10,892 bases of DNA from Polaromonas sp. GTDB taxonomy: Bacteria > Pseudomonadota > Gammaproteobacteria > Burkholderiales > Burkholderiaceae_C. The DNA lies in NCBI GenBank assembly GCA_014376885.1, contig JACMQR010000010.1:1-10892 (forward strand), in the 5' to 3' direction. This document shows positions 1 through 5,616 of the stretch, piece after piece. How positions within the stretch are numbered: position 1 is the first letter of the stretch; each line of letters begins with the position of its first letter. The translations under genes and the position numbers were made by a program. The notes beneath the pieces were generated by a model. That model did no database searches and had not been told where the DNA came from. It saw only the letters and a program-made list of their open reading frames with translations.

Positions 1-1
1 C

Positions 2-643
2 CCAACCCCGGCGCTGGACGTCGAGGACCTGCTGGCCCGACTGCCGGTCGACATGAATGCCGCCTGGCGGGAACTGGCGCCCGCCTGGAAGCTGAGCCTT
101 GGCTCGCCGAACGATGACCCTTGCCGGACCGCGAGCGCGCAGCAGCTGCTGTGCTACCGCTCCGACAGCCTCACTGTGCTGCTGCTGCGCCAGCTCGACC
201 GCCCCGGCATCGTGACGTTGCGCCCGGCCAATGGCCCGCCGGTCTATGCCGTTCTTGCCGGCCTGGGGGACCAGACGGCTACGCTGCAGGTCGGGGCTGA
301 TTTCCATCGGGTCAGGCTGGTGTCGCTGGCCCGGCTGTGGCGCGGCGAATTCGCAACCTTCTGGCGTCCGCCGCCGGGCTATGCGGCCGGCTTGCAGGCC
401 GGACCAGTGGTCGAGCAGCTTGCCAGTCAGCTCGCCGTGCTGGAGGGCGCTTCAGCGCTGCCCGCACCGGCGGCCTCGCCGGCGGTTCTGGACGCGGCCC
501 TGCGCGCGCGCGTCCGGGCTTTTCAGCGCGCCCGGGGGCTTGATGTCGACGGGCAGCCCGGCCCCATGACATTCATGCAGATCGACAGCGCGGTGAATGC
601 AGACGCGCCGCGCTTGCAAACCCCCCTGCAATCAGTCCGGTAA
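2..643 (+). CDS. gspA: GspA/ExeA-type secretion accessory protein, C-terminal part (5' truncated by window)
   Basis: The frame is open from base 2, so the gene begins upstream of the window; 213 codons and a TAA stop are present. The visible part matches the periplasmic half of ExeA/GspA. It has a domain with the pattern L-x-R-L-W-R-G-E-F-x-x-x-W-R-P-P-P-G-Y at about residues 108-126 of the fragment. A peptidoglycan_binding_1 motif follows (VRAFQRARGLDVDGQPGP, about 175-192). In the family, an N-terminal AAA ATPase (not visible here) and a membrane segment precede this portion; GspA with GspB helps insert or assemble the type II secretin through the peptidoglycan. The stop lies 4 nt before the gspB start, so the two are almost certainly cotranscribed and translationally linked. 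The first methionine at 53 is internal, not a start. Assignment is strong because of the gspB neighbour; the ATPase domain is inferred. Confidence 0.85.
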   Translation, partial: PTPALDVEDLLARLPVDMNAAWRELAPAWKLSLGSPNDDPCRTASAQQLLCYRSDSLTVLLLRQLDRPGIVTLRPANGPPVYAVLAGLGDQTATLQVGADFHRVRLVSLARLWRGEFATFWRPPPGYAAGLQAGPVVEQLASQLAVLEGASALPAPAASPAVLDAALRARVRAFQRARGLDVDGQPGPMTFMQIDSAVNADAPRLQTPLQSVR

Positions 644-647
644 ACCT

Positions 648-1337
648 ATGTCCTACATCCTTGATGCTCTCAAGCGCGCCGATGCCGAGCGCGAACGCGA
701 ACGTGGCACGGTGCCCGGCCTGCACGCCCGGCCGGTCAGCAGCCTGGCAGCCCCGCCGGCCTACCGCCTGCCGCATCGCGTCTGGATGGCCGCTGCCGCC
801 GCGCTGGCGCTGGCGGGCGCTGTAGCGGCTGGCCTGTGGGCCTGGCAAACGCCAACAGCCGCCACGCGCCTGGCCGCCACGGAGCCGGCCATGCCAAAGC
901 CCCCGGCCCCCGCTTCCTTGACGCTGCCCGCTGCTGCGCCGGCGCCGCCGCCCGCTGCGGCAGCACAGTCTGCTCCTGCGCCTGCGCCAGTGAGCGCGCA
1001 ACCCGCGTCCCGGCCGGCGCCATCGGCACGGGCGGTGGCAGTTGCACCGCCGCCCAAAGCCAAGCCTGACCCGGTCGCCAGGCAAGCGCCAGGCCCGGCG
1101 GCGCTGCCCGCCGTGCGGTCGTTCGGCGACCTGCCCGAGGACCTGCGCCGGCAGATTCCGGCGCTGGCCATCACCGGTTCGGTGTATTCGAAAAATCCGG
1201 ACCAGCGCCTGCTGCTGGTGAACAACCAGGTTCTCCCGCAGGGCAGTGTGGTGGCGCCGGAGGTGACATTGGAAGAAATCCAGGCCAAGGGTTCGGTGTT
1301 CAGTTTTCGGGGCACGCGCTTTCGGGTGGCGCATTGA
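648..1337 (+). CDS. gspB: Type II secretion accessory protein GspB
   Basis: This 229-residue protein opens with MSYILDALKRADAERERERG, the near-invariant cytoplasmic N-terminus of GspB/ExeB proteins. One membrane segment follows at about residues 45-67. Then comes a long Ala/Pro-rich linker (about 68-165), suited to spanning the periplasm. The compact C-terminal domain (about 170-229) contains ITGSVYSKNPDQRLLLVNNQ and ends FRGTRFRVAH, the usual GspB/PulB domain. ATG 648 is preferred over the in-frame ATG at 597: the conserved motif starts exactly here and 597 lies inside gspA. GspB forms an inner-membrane complex with GspA and assists secretin assembly. No other gsp genes are visible, so the pair may be detached from the main gsp cluster or sit at its end. 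Confidence 0.93.
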   Translation: MSYILDALKRADAERERERGTVPGLHARPVSSLAAPPAYRLPHRVWMAAAAALALAGAVAAGLWAWQTPTAATRLAATEPAMPKPPAPASLTLPAAAPAPPPAAAAQSAPAPAPVSAQPASRPAPSARAVAVAPPPKAKPDPVARQAPGPAALPAVRSFGDLPEDLRRQIPALAITGSVYSKNPDQRLLLVNNQVLPQGSVVAPEVTLEEIQAKGSVFSFRGTRFRVAH

Positions 1338-1403
1338 TTTTTCGTCTGCCTGACGGTCCTGGGCCAAAGCGTTAGGCCACAAAACGATTTTTCGCTTGAA
1401 AAA

Positions 1404-1452
1404 TGCTGTTGGCGCTTGTTCAGCATGGAAAAGCAGCTATTGATTGCATAGC
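1404..1452. repeat. Candidate dispersed Comamonadaceae intergenic repeat
   Basis: This AT-richer 49-bp stretch lies between gspB and the convergent gene at 1548. It contains two nested inverted repeats, TGCTG (1404-1408) with CAGCA (1421-1425), and GCTAT (1436-1440) with ATAGC (1448-1452). Just before it is a third, ATTTTTC-GCTT-GAAAAAT (1387-1404). The arrangement TGCTnTTGGCGCTTnTTCAGCA, then AAGCAGCTAT, then ATAGC resembles a short element that recurs between genes in Polaromonas, Rhodoferax and Acidovorax-type genomes. That link is recalled from memory and was not tested. The inverted repeats are directly visible. Whether it is mobile, an mRNA stabiliser or part of a terminator is unknown. 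Confidence 0.45.
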
Positions 1453-1479
1453 AAAAAAAGGGCTGGTAGCCAGCGCCCC
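1453..1479 (-). terminator. Rho-independent terminator for the minus-strand gene at 1548-2114
   Basis: Read on the minus strand from 1479, a GC-rich stem (GGGCGCTGG pairing with CCAGCCC, one bulged base, loop CTA) is followed directly by seven T (complement of the A run 1453-1459). It lies about 70 nt downstream of the stop of the minus-strand gene, where its terminator would be expected. On the plus strand the A run precedes the stem, so it would not work as a classic terminator for gspB. Confidence 0.6.
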
Positions 1480-1547
1480 AGCGCCACCGGAGCAGGCAAG
1501 CAGCGCCTGGAAAATCCTGAAAAAAGCCTGAAGTTGCCCGGGCGGCG

Positions 1548-2114
1548 CTAAATCCGGCCGGCCCGCACATGGCGCACGATGCGCGGAGCGGCAGGCGGCG
1601 CGGGCAGATTTTTTCCCCTGTCTGGATGTTCATGGCCGGCATAGTCGCCGCGCAGCGCCAGCGCGCCCACTGCCAGGCCAAAGGCCAGCGCGGCATACAC
1701 CGCCATCCGGGCGTCGCCTGAGAGCGGGCGCTCGCCGACCAGCGTGAAGCGGGGCGGCGTCAGCAGGACGTCGGCCGCATATGCCGCCCCGCCGGTTGCC
1801 GCCGCGCCAAGCAGCACGCCTGGCACAGAGCGCAGTGCGGGCGTCTGGCTGGCCAGTGCCGCATGGGCCGCCGCCCAGAGCGTTGCAGCGCCGTGGTGGA
1901 TCAGGAAACCCAGCGCGGTGGGGGACGGGTCTGCGCCACGTCGCCGCTCGAAGGCTTCCTGGCCTTCAAGCCAGCGGCTGGCTGCCTTGAGTGGCGCGCT
2001 AGCGCCAGCCGATTCGCGCCGTCCGGCCATCGCCATCATGGCGGCCGAGAAGATGCTGGCCAGGCTGCCGGCAAGCAAACCTTGGGTCAGCACCAGTTTC
2101 CAGATGGTTTTCAC
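1548..2114 (-). CDS. Small polytopic membrane protein of unknown function
   Basis: This 188-residue protein has four likely membrane segments, at about residues 7-29, 68-88, 97-118 and 136-154. The start chosen is GTG 2114: it is preceded by GGGAG (2122-2126, minus strand) with 7 nt spacing and leads straight into the first hydrophobic helix. The frame stays open further upstream, but that extension (to 2252) is Arg-rich and unlike a membrane protein leader. Visible features are a His-His pair at 73-74 in helix 2, and D-x-x-x-x-P-x-R-x-T-x-x-G-E-R-P-L-S at about 115-132, between helices 3 and 4. A similar pattern (D, P-R-x-T, G-x-E, L-S) occurs in small uncharacterised proteobacterial membrane proteins, as far as can be recalled. 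It is the only minus-strand gene before 8672, is divergent from the operon at 2884, and ends before an intrinsic terminator. No function is proposed. Confidence 0.65.
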   Translation of the reverse strand: MKTIWKLVLTQGLLAGSLASIFSAAMMAMAGRRESAGASAPLKAASRWLEGQEAFERRRGADPSPTALGFLIHHGAATLWAAAHAALASQTPALRSVPGVLLGAAATGGAAYAADVLLTPPRFTLVGERPLSGDARMAVYAALAFGLAVGALALRGDYAGHEHPDRGKNLPAPPAAPRIVRHVRAGRI

Positions 2115-2481
2115 AGTCAGGCTCCCAAAAAACGCCACTTTGCGCCTGGCGGCGCCGGCCCACTGTAGGCCTGGGCCGAACGACATGCTAGGGCGCCGTC
2201 TTGCGGCGGTTCGCACCCAGTCGTCCGCACTGCGGCCTGCAAGCCGCTGCAAGCACCTACGCGCGCTTTCTCGTTATCTTTGTGCAAGCGGCCGCAGGGC
2301 AGGCAGGCCGCTGCGCCAAAAAACAGCAAACCCAAGGTGTGCACCGGGGCGCAGCCGCTGACGTCTCATGAATTGACTCGTGAATTTGTGCCATTCATGC
2401 ACACATCCAGCCTGCTGCCGGCACCCCGGCCGGTTCTTGAGTTGGCCGGCGCGCAATTTCGCCATGGGTCCGGAGCCATTT

Positions 2482-2511
2482 TGAAAAAAACCGGTTTGCG
2501 CGAATATTTTT
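2482..2511 (+). promoter_or_regulatory. Candidate sigma-70 promoter for the operon beginning at 2884
   Basis: TTGAAA (2482-2487) and TATTTT (2506-2511) are spaced 18 bp apart; ATATTT at 2505 would give 17. The sequence lies in the most AT-rich part of the gap. The spacer contains a perfect 10-bp palindrome, AAACCGGTTT (2489-2498), which could be an operator. If real, the mRNA leader would be about 365 nt long. The prediction rests on sequence only. Confidence 0.3.
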
Positions 2512-2554
2512 ACTCCGATCAGCTGAGCAGATGCTTTAAGTAAGGGAAAGTAGC

Positions 2555-2610
2555 CTTGCCAGACCGTTGAATATGTAAGTTCAAGGCACCTGAAACCAAG
2601 CTCTGGCAAG
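2555..2610. repeat. Nested inverted repeat in the operon leader
   Basis: A perfect 9-bp inverted repeat, CTTGCCAGA (2555-2563) and TCTGGCAAG (2602-2610), encloses a second one, TTGAA (2567-2571) and TTCAA (2580-2584). In RNA this could fold into a stem with an inner hairpin. It could also be a pair of protein-binding half-sites or the remnant ends of a small mobile element. No known riboswitch core was recognised in it. Confidence 0.5.
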
Positions 2611-2716
2611 CCACAGGCTGCAGCCGCTCAGCAAGTGGGTAACCCCGAGTCAACCCTTCAGGCTCATGGGTCATTTGGACTATTGGCGGCATCTGCTGCA
2701 GCCGGGACACTCAGTG

Positions 2717-2733
2717 TTCTGATTTTTTCAGAA
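2717..2733. repeat. 6-bp palindromic hairpin TTCTGA-TTTTT-TCAGAA
   Basis: TTCTGA (2717-2722) and TCAGAA (2728-2733) form a perfect inverted repeat around a five-T loop, 150 bp before the start of the operon. The stem is too AT-rich and lacks a following T run, so it is not a convincing terminator. An operator or RNA hairpin role is possible. Confidence 0.35.
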
Positions 2734-2883
2734 TTGCCTGCGTCCGTGCTTCCAGCCGGAATGCCTGGCCGCCCGCCTGCCGACTGTCATTTTTTTAGCG
2801 CGCTGCACCAGCCCGGGCCAGCCAACGGCAGTCCGGCAGCCGCCGGCGAAAAGTCCTGTTGTTCCTAACCTGAGGCCAGATGC

Positions 2884-4464
2884 ATGCAAACCAGTAGTTC
2901 GAGTTCATGGCTGCGCCAGGCCGGGGCTTTACTTGCCGCGGCCCTGCTGCTGTGCCTGGCGGCGCTGTGGAACGGACAGGCTTTTTTCTATCCTGACACG
3001 CCCACCTACCTGCGCGGCGCCGAGATGGGCGCCAGCCGCGTGCTGGGTCCGGCGACCTTCAAGCCATGGCTGCCGGCGCCGCAGGCCGACAGCGCCCAAG
3101 GCGCAGCCACCCAGGGCGCGGCTGAATCGCCCAAGCGGATGAAAGCGCTGACGTCCATTGAGGACAAGGTGGTTCTGGCCGGCCGCTCGGTGTACTACGG
3201 CGCATTGGTCTATGCCGGATTTCTGGCGGGAAAAATGTGGCTGACGGTGGCTGTCCAGGCCCTGGCTGTTGCCTATGTGCTGCAGCTGCTGATGGGCCGG
3301 CTGTGGGGTTTGGGCAGCCGCCAGGTCATTGGCATTGCGGCCGCCTTGAGCTTGTTGACGCCGCTAGGGGTCTACACCGGGTTTTTGATGCCCGATGTGT
3401 TTGCGCCCCTGGTGATCTTGTGCTTTGGCGCGCTGGCGGTCTACTGGCCGCAGCTGGGCCGCAGCCAGCGCTGGATGCTTTCCCTGATCCTGCTTTTCGG
3501 GCTGCTGGCCCATGCCAGCCATGTGGCGCTGGCCGCCTTGCTGCTGCTGCTGGCGCTGGCGGCGCGCTGGCTGGGCCGCCGCTGGCGCGGCTTGTCGGTG
3601 GCGGCGCTGGTGGTGACGGCCGGCTGCGTTGCCGGTGCGGTCGCCGCTGAATGGGCGTTTGGCAAGGCGGTGACGATGGCCGTCGGCGCTCCGCCCATGC
3701 GCCTGCCCCACCCGATGGCGCGCCTGATCGACTTGGGGCCCGGCACTGCCTACCTTAAGCAAAGCTGCCCTGGATCGGGATTCGCCGCATGCGCCTATTT
3801 GCCGAACTACCCGACGGCCTGGGACGATTTCTTGTTTTCGACCGATCCCGAAAAAGGGGCATTCGCCCTGGCCGATGGGCCGGCCAAGCGGCGCCTGTCG
3901 GACGAGCAGCTGCGCTTTGTCGGCGCGGTGATCCGCTTCGATCCGGCAGGCGTTGTGCGCGGCATCGGCGCCGATGTGCTGCGCCAGCTGGTCAATTTCC
4001 GGGTGGACATTTCGGCCTATGGCAGCCGCGGCCTGGCGATGTTCGAAGGGCGCGTGCCGGACAGTATTTTTGCCGACATGCAGGCCAGCCGCGCCGCCTC
4101 GCAGCAGGCGTCGCTGAACACTTGGCTGACGGTGTCCACCTATGCGTTGGCGCTGGCGTCGCTGGTGGTGCTGATCGGTGAATGGTTGCGCTCCGGGGGC
4201 AGCGCAGCGCCGCCTGCAGATCCGGCGCGCCAGCGCTTTGCCAACTTTGTCTGGCTGGTCGTGGCCGGCGTGGTGGCCAACGCGGTGATCTGCGCCACGC
4301 TGGCCTCGTCCATGGACCGCTTTCAGGCCCGCGTGGTCTGGCTGCTGCCGTTCATGGCGCTGGCAACCCTGGCGCGCGCCCGAGCCCAGGGCGCCCTGGC
4401 CAGCCGCGCCGACACCGTTTCCCTGGCTGCAACGCTGCCGTTGCTGCAAAAAGGCAATTTGTAG
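2884..4464 (+). CDS. Large polytopic membrane protein, GT-C-like, uncharacterised family
   Basis: This 526-residue protein starts at ATG 2884 with GAGG (2872-2875) 8 nt upstream. After one N-terminal helix (about 13-31) comes F-F-Y-P-D38-T-P-T-Y42, an acidic first-loop motif like that of GT-C glycosyltransferases, which use lipid-phosphate sugars and keep a catalytic or metal-binding Asp there. Further helices fall at about 100-135, 148-187, 197-230 and 236-258. A 150-residue loop (about 259-412), probably periplasmic, follows, and the C-terminus has about three helices (414-436, 454-478, 482-498). The loop has L-G-P-G-T-A-Y-L-K-Q-x-C, then a Cys-Ala-Tyr-Leu stretch and D-D-F-L-F-S-T-D. This resembles an uncharacterised set of proteobacterial membrane proteins recalled from memory. 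First gene of the apparent operon, 73 nt before the UbiA-family gene. A role as a sugar transferase or polymerase using the lipid donor is inferred; a non-catalytic partner is also possible. Confidence 0.7.
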   Translation: MQTSSSSSWLRQAGALLAAALLLCLAALWNGQAFFYPDTPTYLRGAEMGASRVLGPATFKPWLPAPQADSAQGAATQGAAESPKRMKALTSIEDKVVLAGRSVYYGALVYAGFLAGKMWLTVAVQALAVAYVLQLLMGRLWGLGSRQVIGIAAALSLLTPLGVYTGFLMPDVFAPLVILCFGALAVYWPQLGRSQRWMLSLILLFGLLAHASHVALAALLLLLALAARWLGRRWRGLSVAALVVTAGCVAGAVAAEWAFGKAVTMAVGAPPMRLPHPMARLIDLGPGTAYLKQSCPGSGFAACAYLPNYPTAWDDFLFSTDPEKGAFALADGPAKRRLSDEQLRFVGAVIRFDPAGVVRGIGADVLRQLVNFRVDISAYGSRGLAMFEGRVPDSIFADMQASRAASQQASLNTWLTVSTYALALASLVVLIGEWLRSGGSAAPPADPARQRFANFVWLVVAGVVANAVICATLASSMDRFQARVVWLLPFMALATLARARAQGALASRADTVSLAATLPLLQKGNL

Positions 4465-4537
4465 CCACCCCCACCCTGGAGCTGACAGCGGCATTCGCTT
4501 TCCTCCATTTCATTACTTATTTCGAAGGAGTCTTTCC

Positions 4538-5557
4538 ATGAGCGCTGTCCGACCGTTTCCCGAAACCGCGCCTGAACCGGCAAACCAGGCCCGCTGGACC
4601 GATTACCTGCAAATGGCCCGGCTGGACCATATGACCAAGCATGTTTTCATTGTGCCGGGCCTGGTGCTGGCCTATGTGCTGCGCAGCCCGCCGCTGGCCG
4701 ACGCCTGGTGGTCCATCTTGCTCGGCTTTGTCAGCGCCGTGCTGATCGCCTCGTCCAACTACCTGATCAATGAGTGGCTGGACCGCGAATTCGACGCCTT
4801 CCACCCGGACAAGTCTGGCCGGCCGGCAGCGCACAAGAAAATGTCGCCGGTGCCGGTGTACACCGCCTATGCGGCCTGCAGCGTGGTCGGGCTGGGTCTG
4901 GCCTACCTGATCGGGCCGGTGTTTTTTGTCGTCAGCCTGCTGTTCTGGATTTCCGGGGTGGTGTACAACGTCAGGCCGATTCGCTCCAAGGACAAGGCCT
5001 ATCTGGACGTGCTGTCCGAATCCATCAACAACCCCATCCGCCTGATGCTCGGCTGGGCCATGATTGACCAGTCCACCGTCGCGCCGGTGTCGCTGCTGCT
5101 GGCCTACTGGATGGGCGGCGCGTTCCTGATGGGCGCCAAGCGTCTGTCCGAATACCGCGAAATTTCTGCCGGCCCCGGCGTGGCGGTGCTGCATCGCTAC
5201 CGCCGGTCGTTCCAGCATTACACCGAAGAGCGGTTGACGATTTCCTGCTTTGTCTATGCGCTGTCGGCAACCTTCCTGATGGGTATTTTTCTGGTGAAGT
5301 ACCGGATCGAGTACGTGCTGGCGTTTCCGTTCATCATCATGCTGTTCGCCCACTACCTCAAGCTGTCGCTGCGCAGCGGCTCGGTGGCGCAAAAGCCGGA
5401 AAAGCTGTTCCGGGAAAAAAGCCTCATGGGCATCAGCTCGGCCACGGTGCTGGCCCTGGCGGTGCTGAGCTTTGTCGACCTGCCGGTCCTTCATGGACTG
5501 AGCGAGCCGCATTTCCTGACCGTGCAAAACACGCTCAACATCAGTCCGGCGCGCTGA
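4538..5557 (+). CDS. UbiA-superfamily prenyltransferase, decaprenyl-phosphate phosphoribosyltransferase-like
   Basis: This 339-residue protein starts at ATG 4538 after a strong AAGGAG (4525-4530, spacing 7). The UbiA first Asp motif is present as N78-E79-W-L-D82-R-E-F-D86, followed by H-P-D-K-x-G-R-P. A second polar region is Y143-N-V-R-P, with K153, D157, R168 and G172. The cytosolic segment has A-K201-R202-L-S-E205 and, further on, R-Y-R-R-S-F-Q-H-Y-T. The K-R-x-x-E element and the K-x-x-Y-L-D-V-L motif are typical of the DPPR synthase branch (mycobacterial Rv3806c, Azorhizobium NoeC), which moves phosphoribose from PRPP to polyprenyl phosphate. They are not typical of ubiquinone or heme UbiA enzymes. 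About 8-9 membrane helices are expected. The neighbours (HAD, GtrA-like, GT-C-like) fit a lipid-linked pentose pathway. The exact polyprenyl acceptor cannot be read from sequence. Confidence 0.85.
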   Translation: MSAVRPFPETAPEPANQARWTDYLQMARLDHMTKHVFIVPGLVLAYVLRSPPLADAWWSILLGFVSAVLIASSNYLINEWLDREFDAFHPDKSGRPAAHKKMSPVPVYTAYAACSVVGLGLAYLIGPVFFVVSLLFWISGVVYNVRPIRSKDKAYLDVLSESINNPIRLMLGWAMIDQSTVAPVSLLLAYWMGGAFLMGAKRLSEYREISAGPGVAVLHRYRRSFQHYTEERLTISCFVYALSATFLMGIFLVKYRIEYVLAFPFIIMLFAHYLKLSLRSGSVAQKPEKLFREKSLMGISSATVLALAVLSFVDLPVLHGLSEPHFLTVQNTLNISPAR

Positions 5558-5616
5558 TGCTGGCAGTTCCTGGCCTTCGGGCAGGGGCGGGGTGCTTGCC
5601 GCCCGACGGCCCATGA
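5557..5616 (+). other. 19-codon bridging mini-ORF between the UbiA-like and GT-C-like genes
   Basis: The UbiA-like stop TGA (5555-5557) overlaps an ATG (5557-5559) as TGATG. That frame runs 19 codons and stops at TGA 5614-5616, overlapping the ATG 5613 of the next gene as ATGA. Both junctions are classic stop-start overlaps, so ribosomes could be relayed across the 55-nt gap. A stem GGGCGG (5585-5590) with CCGCCC (5599-5604) lies inside it and would be opened by such translation. The peptide itself is probably meaningless. The geometry is seen directly; the relay role is inferred. Confidence 0.3.

Larger units (their letters stand above)
2115..2883. other. 769-bp non-coding region between divergent genes
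   Basis: No convincing gene is seen here. Short frames exist on both strands (for example 2635-2868 plus and 2519-2710 minus), but they lack good ribosome sites or any recognisable motif. The middle (about 2380-2580) is clearly more AT-rich than the genes on either side. It holds a candidate plus-strand promoter near 2482-2511, a 9-bp inverted repeat at 2555-2610, a palindrome GGCTGCAGCC at 2616-2625 whose core GCTGCAGCCG recurs at 2695-2704, and a T-rich hairpin at 2717-2733. An AGCGGCC/GGCCGCT inverted repeat lies at 2287-2312. The region presumably carries the control signals of the operon that begins at 2884. It might also mark the edge of an inserted segment. Confidence 0.6.

Noticed and set aside
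1744..2361. 205-codon plus-strand frame
   Set aside because: It is antisense to the membrane protein at 1548-2114, with no domain, Arg/Pro/Ala-rich shadow composition and no ribosome site.
2519..2710. 63-codon minus-strand frame over the inverted repeat, considered as a transposase remnant
   Set aside because: No transposase motif is visible and the frame is short. The inverted repeat alone does not prove a mobile element.
2635..2868. 77-codon frame starting at GTG before the operon
   Set aside because: There is no clear ribosome site and no recognisable motif, and its composition looks like translated intergenic sequence.
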